From assembly GCA_036186865.1 (NCBI GenBank), contig AP025043.1:37388539-37452538 (forward strand): a DNA stretch of 64,000 nt, read 5' to 3'. The notes below the pieces were generated by a model. The model did no database searches. It had not been told where the DNA came from and worked only from the letters and a program-made list of their open reading frames with translations. Origin of the DNA: Eustoma russellianum. Taxonomy: Eukaryota; Streptophyta; Magnoliopsida; Gentianales; Gentianaceae. The position numbers were made by a program, and so were the translations under genes. Position 1 is the stretch's first letter. Each line of letters starts with the position of its first letter. Of this stretch, positions 56,096 to 64,000 are shown in pieces.

Positions 56096-56428
56096 ATGCC
56101 GCGTCGTTTTAAAAGAACCCCAAGGCGTGGTGGAGGGGCAAACAGTGCCCCTCCACAAGGGCCTCCTCCTCAACCACCATCGGTTGAGCAGGAGGGTTCC
56201 ATATCTGTGTATGGCCCACTACCGCGAGAGGATGCTCAAGAACAAATGCCGGAACAGAATATCGACTACTGTATGCTGATAGCAAACATGCAACAGCAGT
56301 CGAGGCAACTGCACAGCATGACTAGAAGGCTGCGGAAGTTGAAATTCAGATATTACAAGCTGAAGCGCCTCCTCAAAGAGTTCGCACAGAATGTGGCGGC
56401 CACTCTTTCTTCCAATGACGAAGAGTGA
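56096..56428 (+). CDS. CACTA accessory gene beta (110 aa), CACTA-2 copy
   Basis: It starts MPRRFKRTPRRGGGANS; the Pro-rich linker is about 14 residues longer than in CACTA-1 (EGSISVYGPLPREDAQEQMP). The helix NMQQQSRQLHSMTRRLRKLK and the end LKRLLKEFAQNVAATLSSND plus EE are almost the same as in CACTA-1. The frame is intact. Basic N-terminus, likely coiled coil and acidic tail suggest a small nuclear protein that binds DNA or a partner; that is inference. Its cassette (promoter module, ORF, CTCTCC 3' flank) repeats that of alpha. Confidence 0.72.
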   Translation: MPRRFKRTPRRGGGANSAPPQGPPPQPPSVEQEGSISVYGPLPREDAQEQMPEQNIDYCMLIANMQQQSRQLHSMTRRLRKLKFRYYKLKRLLKEFAQNVAATLSSNDEE

Positions 56429-56996
56429 ACGGGCCCTCTCCACCTCTCTTTTAGATTTTCTTTTTAATTTTTCGTTTCATAATGTAAATTTTTATTATTA
56501 AATGAATAAATTTTTTTTCCAATCACCGCTTTCTTTTTCCTTAATTAATACACGTGTTTAATCCTCGATGAATCTGCAACGACACAACGACAAATCGGAA
56601 TACGAACGAAAAATAAAACAAAACATTTGCGACACGCGAGTTTCATCGACAAAAAAACCGACGATACACAACGCCAAGAACCTACTAACCGACGAATTTA
56701 TTTTATCCGTGTTTTGGAATTTTAGCGACACAATAGCGACGATATAGCGACGTAATGCTACAAACTAAATAGAGACGAATAAAACACACAGAGTAGCGAC
56801 GAACCACCAACAAAACACCGATGAAATTGAAACGCGGGTATTAACCTGACTACTTTTTTGTTAGTGACAATGATTTTCATCGTATTTTCATCGCAATTAA
56901 CGACGGAAATGCGTTTATCGCAAATTCGTCGCAACACCGACGAACCATGGTTCATCGGTGAATTTTTTGTCGGTAAACGAAATTCTTTTTGTGGTG
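56429..56996. repeat. CACTA-2 beta 3' flank and right subterminal repeats
   Basis: It has AGCGACGATATAGCGACGTA, AACACCGATGAAAT and TTCGTCGCAACACCGACGAA cores up to TTTTTGTGGTG. It aligns with 38592-39181. Confidence 0.75.
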
Positions 56997-56999
56997 ACC

Positions 57000-57048
57000 T
57001 GGGATTTGGGTAGAATTCAAGAACAACTAAAGAATCATGTGGGATGGG
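57000..57048. other. Short host flank between CACTA-2 and L1, with left L1 target copy
   Basis: It ends in AAAGAATCATGTGGGATGGG (57029-57048), repeated at 59822-59841 after the L1. Before both insertions this DNA was the downstream flank of the NF-YB-like gene. Confidence 0.75.
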
Positions 57049-59714
57049 CAAGGGAGGTAAAGGAAATACCTTTCAAGTTCGAGTTTGCTTGGCTGGAGCA
57101 CCATTCCTTCAGAGAATTTTTGAAGGAGAACTGGAGGGATAGTGACCAAGAATTGCATATAATACAGGCAGAGTGTACAGAGAAAATTAAGTGGTGGTCC
57201 AAGAACGTGTTTGGAAGTATCAAGACCCGGAAGCAAAGGTGTAAAGCACGCCTACATGGAATCCAACGAACTATGCAGCACTACCCCTCCAATTATTTGT
57301 TTCGGCTTGAAAAGGAGTTGAACTCAGAGCTTCAAGGGATACTCAATCAGGAAGAGAAGTATTGGTTTCAGAAGACACATCTAAACTGGATTATGGCAGG
57401 AGAGTAGAATACTCGTTATTTCCATGCGACGACTGTAGCCCGCCGTCGGAGAAATACGGTGACAAGATTGAAGGATGCACAAGGGGATTGGATAGAAGAC
57501 CCGCAGGGAATGAAACGCATGGTTGCGGAATTCTATACGGGCCTATATACAGAGGAATACAATGGAGACTTGCCCCAGTTTGAAATGCACTTTCCGAGAC
57601 TTTCGGATGGTGATCAAGTAATGCTGAATCGAGAGGTGTGCGAGGAGGAGATACATAGGGCGGTTATGCAAATGGGAGCCTATAAAAGCCCAGGTCCAGA
57701 TGGATACTCGCCAGTCTTCTACCAACAAAATTGGGAGGTTGTGGGGAAATCTGTTACTAAATTTGTACTACAAGCCTTCCGGGACCGATGCTTTCCGGTA
57801 CAAATGAATGAATCATTAATTGTGATGGTACCAAAGGTGGACACGCCCGAGATGGTAAGCCAATTTCGTCCTATATCACTTACGAATGTTGTGGTTAAGA
57901 TTATATCCAAAGTTATTGCCAATCGGTTGAAACTTGTGATGGACAAGTTGGTAAGTAAGACTCAATCGAGCTTCATTTCAGGTCGGCAAGCATGCGACAA
58001 CATCATCGTGGCACAAGAGATACTGCACACCATGAAAAGGAAACGAGGTAGGTCAGAGCTCATTGCGGTCAAGTTGGATCTTGAAAAGGCATACGACCGC
58101 GCCCGTTGGAGTTGCCTGGCCCGTGTGCTGCGAATGATTGGATTTGGGGATGCCATGGTAGAGCTTATCAACTTCCTGACAACCACGGTCCATCTGCGGG
58201 TGATATGGAATGGTGAGAAATTGGATGATATTCGGCCCCAGCGAGGACTTCGACAGGGAGATCCCCTAGGACCCTACCTCTTCGTGTTATGCATGGATTT
58301 GCTAAGTCAAAGGATACAGAGTGCGGTGGATGAAGGTACATGGCAGCCTGTTCGAGCGTCCAGGGGAGGGCCTGCGATATCACACTTGATGTTCGCAGAT
58401 GATCTACTTCTGTTCGGCGTGGCGTCGGACAAACAGGTATTGAATATGGCAGCGTTGCTTAAGGAGTTCTGCATTATTTCAGGCCAGCGAGCGAACCCGT
58501 CCAAGTCGCATATGTTTGTGTCCCCGAACGTATCATCCCAGCGCGCCCAGCAACTGAGTCGACAATCCAACATCCCACTAGTTCACAACTTGGGGAAGTA
58601 TCTTGGAATGCCCTTATTACATGGACGAGTCACGAAACGAACGTATGAACCAATAGTAGAGAAGGTGCGTTGTAAGATTTCATCGTGGAAGGGGAAACTG
58701 ATGTCAAAGGATGCAAGGAACATTTTGATTCAGACAGTCGCGTCGACTATTCCGTTCTACGCAATGCAAACGGTCCTGTTGCCAGCTGCAACTGTAGAGG
58801 CGATTGAACGACTAAACAGGAGCTTCTTTTGGGGGGATAGCGGGGAGAGCCGGAAGTTACACGCTGTGGCATGGCACACTGTCTGTCAACCGAAAACATG
58901 TGGGGGCACAGGTTTGAAACAATTGCATTTAATGAATCGCGCCTTGCTCGCAAGATTGGTGTGGCGTCTAGTGCTGAATGAGGATGTCCTATGGGTGAGG
59001 GTGCTTCGTGCAAAGTACGGGTCCCCGCTGCAGGTATCGGCATCACGCAAGCAAAGTACACATACATGGAGGAGTCTTCTCTCAACATTGCCAGTAGTGT
59101 ATGCTGGTCTTCTGGAGGGTGAGAATGCGGGCGAAACAGGGGAGAGCATGGGGGAGCCTGTTAGATGGTGCAATACATCTAACGGGAAATTCACTGCTCA
59201 GTCCGCGTATCAGTTACAAATGGTGGAGAGCTGCCCCATTGATAGGCAGAAATGGGCAAGAATATGGCAGTTCAAGGGTCCACAACGGGCGAGCTTTTTA
59301 CTGTGGCAAGCGAGGTGGGACAGACTACCATCCGGAGACATGTTATATCGGCGTCATCAAATGGAATCTCCCGTGTGTAGTGCTTGCCATCTGGAGGGGG
59401 ACACCAATTTGCACTCATTGCGCGACTGCTTTCGGGCACAGCAAGTCTGGCAGATATTAGTCCCTGCGACACAATGGCAGGACTTTGTCAAACGAGAGGA
59501 TACTGTTGCGAGTTGGATTGATAGGAGCTTAGCCATGCAGGAGGATGTTCGACATCATGGTGAATGGGCGTATATCTTCCGGGAGGCTGCATATATGATA
59601 TGGTGGGCTAGGAATAAGAGCAGATACGAGGCTGACTTTCAGTGGCCGAGTGCACACAGTGTCGTACATAGTATATACGATAGGGTCAGAAATATTCGCA
59701 TAGCATGGCAATAG
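57049..59714 (+). pseudogene. L1 reverse transcriptase ORF2, partial, one nonsense codon
   Basis: The frame is open from the junction, with TAG at 57405-57407 inside LNWIMAGE*NTRYFHATT, then 751 codons from MTRLKDAQGDWIEDPQG. RT motifs are KSPGPDGYSPVFYQ, FRPISLTNVVVKIISKV, RGLRQGDPLGPYLFV and the catalytic LMFADDLLLFG; SSFISGRQ replaces the usual SAFI. The C-terminal zinc domain (zf-RVT type) shows RASFLLWQARWDRLPSGD, CSACHLEGDTNLHSLRDC. No RNase H follows. It would copy LINE RNA at a nicked target. Confidence 0.92.
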
Positions 59715-59793
59715 GCTATTGACTCATTACACGTCCTTTGTATACACGAATGAGTTAGCTGCATAGCATTGATGTAATCTTTTTAAAGTTGGC

Positions 59794-59799
59794 AATAAA
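59794..59799 (+). terminator. L1 polyadenylation signal
   Basis: AATAAA about 25 bp before the terminal A run of the L1. Confidence 0.65.
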
Positions 59800-59852
59800 A
59801 ATGATCCATTTCTCCGGAAAAAAAGAATCATGTGGGATGGGGGATTTTGAGT

Positions 59853-60395
59853 TCAGTTTGGATTTGCTTCGTCGAACTCAGTAAGCCAATCTAAATCAAC
59901 TGACATGTCATCGCTATCATGCTTCTTGTCAAGATTTGGGACAGGGGTTCTTGATTCCTTTGACTCATCATCGCTCCCATCAGGTAACAGTTTCGGGAAC
60001 AATGCTCCATGATCTTTATTTTCTTCCTCATTTGAATCTTGTCTGCTCCCGCCGATTCGGTCGTTTTCGCACATTCTGTGTTTGAGGAAGTACTTGAGCA
60101 TGGCTTCGGATGAATTAAGAACCCAGCGGATCGCATCTCCATCAACTATCTTGCGGTTATCTTTGTGACTCTTGATGCATGCTTCTTCAGTAACGAAAAT
60201 TATGAACTCTGTTGCGTATTCTCGCATCGTTTCTTTGGCTTCTTTGGAGATTATGCCACCTGAAGGAAGGATTTGGTTCATGATTCCACCCACGCTGGCT
60301 AGTGGATTTGGCTTATCTTGTTGATGATCATCTGCCATTATCAAACTTGATTTTAAAAAGTAATTCAACTGAGAACGTGTTGAATCTTTAATCAA
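59853..60395 (-). CDS. NF-YB: Divergent NF-YB (CCAAT-binding factor B subunit) gene
   Basis: Start is either 60395 or, more likely, MADDHQQDKPN at 60338. The histone-fold core covers residues about 30-105 of the longer form: ASVGGIMNQILPSGGIISKE, AKETMREYATEFIIFVTEEA and HKDNRKIVDGDAIRWVLNSS. NF-YB pairs with NF-YC and recruits NF-YA to CCAAT boxes. The usual NVxRIM Arg is Gly here, and the LGFEDYVEPL loop is replaced by a shorter NSSEAML. An acidic tail (DSDDMSVDLDWLTEFDE) follows. It is intronless, as in many plant NF-YBs. An L1 and CACTA-2 lie in its 3' flank. Confidence 0.8.
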   Translation of the reverse strand: MIKDSTRSQLNYFLKSSLIMADDHQQDKPNPLASVGGIMNQILPSGGIISKEAKETMREYATEFIIFVTEEACIKSHKDNRKIVDGDAIRWVLNSSEAMLKYFLKHRMCENDRIGGSRQDSNEEENKDHGALFPKLLPDGSDDESKESRTPVPNLDKKHDSDDMSVDLDWLTEFDEANPN

Positions 60396-61160
60396 GATAC
60401 GAAAGAAAAGAATAAGGAGAAGAATATTATTTTCTGATCGTTAGAATTATAAGAGACTTCAGAACTATCACACTCATCTGACTACATATACACAACGTTA
60501 CAGTGAGAATATCTATAACGAACTCCAAACTACCTTGAAATGATGATGTCATGGTTGGCATTTGTCAGTGTTTTAACTGTTTTCCCGTACGTCTTTCACC
60601 ATCTTCAAATATATACACACTTTTTCCTTGATAAAAACGCACTTTTATCATTTTACGTTATTGATTAATATATTTGATTATCTTGACCATCATTTAAACA
60701 AAAAGGTATGTGTGTATCAAAAAATAATCTATACACAAAGATATACACACATACATATATGTATGTATATTTATATATGTACATGTATATATATATCTGT
60801 GTTTATATATATATGTATATATATATATATATGTATATATATGTATGTGTATGTGTATATATATGTATATATATGTGTGTGTATATGTGTGTGTGCGTGC
60901 ACGCACGAGCGTGTGTCTGTGTGAGCATGTGCGTTTTTCTTTCAAGTGTATGCGCTCTCTCCATCTAGGTTTTATAGTAGAATGGATTGTCCACTCTTTC
61001 AGGCATTAAAAACAAAAAGGAAATGCTATCCGCTTGACTGATCAGTCCGTGATAAGTTTTATTGCCGGAAATATAGCAACATCGATAGGGCAGGCAGGAC
61101 CGAGGCGTTGGGGGTGGGGGAGGTGTTGGCCTTTTCCCCTCCGGTTGAGAGATGAGCAAG
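60396..61160 (-). promoter_or_regulatory. Upstream region of the NF-YB-like gene with TA/TG microsatellite
   Basis: There is no gene in this stretch. A TATATATTTGAA lies at 60607-60618 on the minus strand, about 210 bp before the longer start. The remainder is AT-rich and ends at copia F. No confident promoter element can be assigned. Confidence 0.4.
60740..60925. repeat. TA/TG microsatellite
   Basis: ATATATGTATGTATAT-type runs pass into GTGTGTGTGCGTGCACGCAC. Tyr/Ile/Cys-rich open frames across it reflect composition only. Confidence 0.9.
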
Positions 61161-62660
61161 TGTTGGAAAAAATTGGAAGAAATGGGCAAGTTGTATAACG
61201 TGGTTAGCAACGTATTTTGAGCTGAGTTATGATTAGTTTCATTAATGATGACTAGGAACTAATGAGTCCTTAGTTATCTATACGACGAGTAGATAATTTT
61301 AAGTTTTTAAATCACTCAATTCCGATACCAGGTGAATGAGAAATTAATGCTCAAAGTAAGGGGGAAAAACCAGCTCAGCTTGGCCCATTCATGGGCATGG
61401 GCTCAAGTTGCGGACTGAGCTGCGGACCTGATGGGCTTAGGTTGCAGACTGAGGTGCATGCTTGATGGGCTCAGGCTGCAGGCCGGGCTGCCGGCTGCAG
61501 ACTGCATGCCGGGTCCTGCAGCTAGCGGGTCGGATCCTATCAGATGGGTTTAAGTTTGTTTGAGTTGAAACTTCTCCGGGTTGTTGGGATTGACTAAGGT
61601 TATGTTTTGAAAAGTTGTTGAGCTTTGACCGTTCTGAGCTAACCCGAAGTTGTTGTGATCTGAAGGCTCAAATTGAACAGTTATTGAATCCGATAGCTGT
61701 GGGCAGACATGATGAGGTTATCTGATCCAAGGGTTTAGGCTGAGCAGGCATCTGATCCTATGGCTGTGATTGAACTAACTGTAACAAACTAACCTCAGAT
61801 TTCCCCTATATATAGTAGGACGAGCTGACCTCTGTGATCATTAGAAAATCATTCAGAAATCAGTTAGAAAAGCAATCGAGTTTCTTCTTTTCTCTCTATA
61901 CAATCCATCTACATAAATCACTCAGATAATCACTTCTTCTCTGCACACATTTGCATTCGAAGTGATTTGATAATTCAGGATAGCTTACAGGTTCATTGAT
62001 TTCATATGTTGCAGTGTCGCTTGTCTGAACTTACTCCGTTGTATCTTGGGAAATGATTGCTCCATCTGGTTGGACATAGTATATCAGAGCAATAAGTCTT
62101 AAAGACATAGTCCTAGACTCAACTCGGATTCTCTGCTCAGCTGAGCTGCTGAGGTTATTGCCGGGCTGAGCTCTGTGTGTGCTGAGCTCAGCTGATCGAA
62201 GGATAGCGCAGCACTGTTATTGTATAGTGTTTCTGAGATGAGCTCTGCTGTTTGGCTAAGAGTATTTGTTGTTCTACAACACTGCCGTGCTGAGCTCTAC
62301 TGGGGTGCTGAGCTCGGATAAAGTCTATGAAAGCGCCTGTTGTTCTGTTGTGCTGAGGTGCCGAGGTCGGCAGGTAGGCCATCAATCCAAAACACAAATA
62401 CAATTGCGCTGACTGGACTGGTCTGATGTGACTTCAGTTCAGCTCGACTGAAACCTGAAAGCAAAGAACTGCTGTTCTGAAATGCTATTATACGTCGGTA
62501 GGTCGGCTGACTGTTCAGAATGCAAACTCAATTGCGCTACCTGGACTGTCTTGATTTAGCATATCAATCTGACTTGACCTGAGCTCAGTAGGTCGGCCAC
62601 TACTTTATTTTACAAGCAAAATGTACAGAAGTCAATTTTGTCTGACCTAAATTATTCTCA
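61161..62660 (+). repeat. Copia F 5' LTR (about 1500 bp)
   Basis: The start resembles the copia C LTR (ATCACTCAATTCCGATACCA...GTGAATGAGAAATTAATGCT). TATATATA at 61807-61814 is the likely TATA box. Repeated GAGCTCAGCTGA/GGGCTGAGCT text fills its second half. The end at ATTATTCTCA is set by analogy with copia C, because the inner sequence TCTTAAGA follows in both; the far LTR is outside the window. Confidence 0.75.
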
Positions 62661-62728
62661 TCTTAAGACATATTGTATATTGATTCTGTATTGATTCTCG
62701 TTTGTTTCTGATTCTTACAAAAACTTAA

Positions 62729-63640
62729 ATGGAGAACGCTAGCTCAAGCTATGTTCAAGGCGCAGACGTACAAAGTGCTACTCTAATGGCACCAAATGCT
62801 GGGCTACCGATGACTGCTCCTCCTGTACAGGATCCTACAGTGGCCCAAGTGGAGAAACCAGAGAAGTTAAGTGTGAGCTTCTTCAAGCGATGGCAGCATA
62901 AGATGCTGTTCTTCTTGAGTGCAATGGGACTGACCACGCTATTGAACAAGGACCCACCTGTGGTGGATCCTGTGGAGGACCAGACTCAAAATATGCAGAA
63001 CAAACTGCTTGTTAAAGCATAGAACTTCAACAATTATGTTTATATGAGTCATATTCTGAGTTATTTGGACAACTCCTTATGTGGTTTGTATTGCACGTAC
63101 AAAACTGCAAAGTCTTTGTGGCGGGCTTTGGAGAAGAAATACCGTACAGAAGATGCAAGGACTAAGAAATTTATTGCCGGCAAATATCGGGATTTCAAAA
63201 TGTCAAAATCTTGCACCTTTGTTTCTAAAATTGAGGAACTTCACATGTTGGTAGCCGAGATGGAAGAAGAGTTCATGTTGCTCAATAAATCTTTTGTGGT
63301 GGCTGCGGTGATTGAGAAGGTACCTCTTTCGTGAGAGAATTCAAAAGCTATCTCAGGCACAAGAGAAAAAAATGACATTGGAAGATCTAATTGTCCAACT
63401 TCGCATAGAGGAAGATAATCAAAGATCTGAAAGAAAGCCACATGTAAGTGCTGGTCCGTCCAAGGCCCATGTTGCAAAGGCCAAGAAGAAGAAAGGCTAT
63501 CTGGGGTGAACAGGAAAGGCTAGCAGATAGCCAAGAAGTTCACCAGGAAATGCTACAACTGTGGCATTCAAGGGCATGTCAGCAATGATTTCTGCAAGCC
63601 CAAGAAGAAGCAAAACAAGACAAAGGAGAAACTTGTTGAT
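62729..63640 (+). pseudogene. Copia F gag
   Basis: It starts MENASSSYVQGADVQSATLM; EKPEKLSVSFFKRWQHKMLF and LWRALEKKYRTEDARTK match copia C gag. There is a TAG at 63020 and a small deletion near 63333 (VPLS then stop). The frame resumes with MTLEDLIVQLRIEEDNQ. The knuckle reads CYNCGIQGHVSNDFC, CX2CX4HX5C, with one extra residue before the last Cys compared with the standard X4. Confidence 0.87.
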
Positions 63641-63643
63641 GTC

Positions 63644-64000
63644 ATGGATGATCTAAACCTCTGTGCGGTGGTATCAGAGTGCAATGCTGTGGGGAACATG
63701 CGGGAATGGTGGCTGGATACTGGCGCCACGAGACATGTCTACTCAAGCAGAGAGATGTTCACGAAGTACCAGTCTAGGAACAATGAACAACTTTACATAG
63801 GGAACTCGGCCTCATCGAAGATCGAAAGGCGAGGGCAAAGTTGTTCTGAAGCTGACCTCAAGGAAGCATTTGACTCTACAGAATGTGTTGCACATCTCCC
63901 ACATTTGGAAGAATTTAGTTTTTGGAGTTTTTCTGGTCATGCATGGTTTTAGACTAGTGTTAGAGTCCAATAAGGTTATTCTTTTGAAAAATGGCATGTA
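63644..64000 (+). pseudogene. Copia F protease, cut by window end
   Basis: Text is MDDLNLCAVVSECNAVGNMR then WWLDTGATRHVYSSREMF, with the standard DTGATRHV active site. A frame change near 63835 (KIERRGQSCSEADL) breaks it before LHISHIWKNLVFG-type sequence. Confidence 0.85.

Larger units (their letters stand above)
46064..56996 (-). mobile_element. CACTA-2: En/Spm-type DNA transposon (10.9 kb), inactivated
   Basis: Ends are CACCACAAAAA and TTTTTGTGGTG with a perfect 3-bp duplication ACC (46061-46063, 56997-56999). It is a close relative of CACTA-1 with the same gene order. It differs in having TA-rich repeats instead of the C-rich minisatellite, and in its set of disabling mutations: two 1-bp deletions and a nonsense codon in TNP2, and lost splice sites in the Ptta-like gene. 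Confidence 0.92.
57049..59823 (+). mobile_element. 5'-truncated L1-type LINE with poly(A) and target duplication
   Basis: It is flanked by a roughly 19-bp perfect repeat AGAATCATGTGGGATGGG. The 3' end has AATAAA (59794-59799) and a short A run. The first ORF and the endonuclease are missing, so it was truncated on insertion. The RT frame is damaged by only one nonsense codon, which suggests a fairly recent insertion. Confidence 0.92.
61161..64000 (+). mobile_element. Copia F: 5' half of a copia C-like retrotransposon, cut by the window edge
   Basis: It begins TGTTGGAAAAAATTGGAAG after GCAAG (possible target copy, unverifiable here). A long LTR, gag and protease follow in the same layout as copia C, with similar protein text. 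Stops and frameshifts already appear in gag, so it is inactive. Confidence 0.87.

Noticed and set aside
60628..60968. Tyr/Ile/Cys-rich open frames
   Set aside because: TA/TG microsatellite translation.

Overview
The window looks like intergenic, transposon-packed nuclear DNA from a flowering plant, probably a eudicot. It is AT-rich, with Ty1/copia retrotransposons, CACTA and Mutator-like DNA transposons, RTE- and L1-type LINEs, and GT-AG introns. No species can be named. Only one plausible host gene is visible: a divergent, apparently intronless NF-YB (CCAAT-box histone-fold) gene on the minus strand near 59.9-60.4 kb. No rRNA, tRNA or CRISPR array was seen. Coordinates come from reading the sequence by eye, so boundaries supported only by homology may be off by a few bases.

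Region 1 (1-28.7 kb) is a nest. An RTE LINE (24775-25640, with its 3' tail at 728-748) was split by copia A (749-24769, minus strand). A 1.4 kb foldback Mutator-like element (3673-5090) sits in copia A's integrase. A Pack-MULE (7496-24515, 9-bp target duplication TTCTTAACT) sits in its 5' LTR. That Pack-MULE was then hit three times: by a now-solo LTR (7910-9737, TSD GCTAC), by copia B (10346-16045, TSD CAGCA) and by copia C (16583-24054, TSD GGAAC). Removing these insertions leaves about 2.0 kb of MULE with 397-bp TIRs. It carries a GRF-type zinc-finger exon, two exons of a captured P-loop NTPase-like gene and a transmembrane exon, all on the minus strand. To the right lies a decayed copia E (about 25650-28080).

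Region 2 (28.7-57 kb) holds two related CACTA (En/Spm) transposons: CACTA-1 (28697-39181) and CACTA-2 (46064-56996). Copia D (39856-45769) lies between them. Both CACTAs have the same layout: a Ptta/En/Spm-like transposase gene and a TNP2 transposase gene on the minus strand, then two small genes, here called alpha and beta, on the plus strand. Alpha and beta are paralogues that share promoter module, C-terminal signature and 3' flank, so they look like a tandemly duplicated accessory cassette. Copies of the GCGACGAA-type motif found at the transposon ends also fill the promoters of the internal genes. Both TNP2 and Ptta genes are damaged in both copies, yet beta is intact in both and alpha in one.

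Region 3 (57-64 kb) holds a 5'-truncated L1 LINE with a perfect target duplication downstream of the NF-YB gene, a TA/TG microsatellite in the gene's upstream region, and the 5' half of copia F, related to copia C, which runs off the right edge.

The most interesting items are the paired CACTA accessory genes and their motif-rich promoters, the reconstructible chimeric Pack-MULE, and the chimeric 5' LTR of copia C, which contains a copy of its own 3' flanking DNA.
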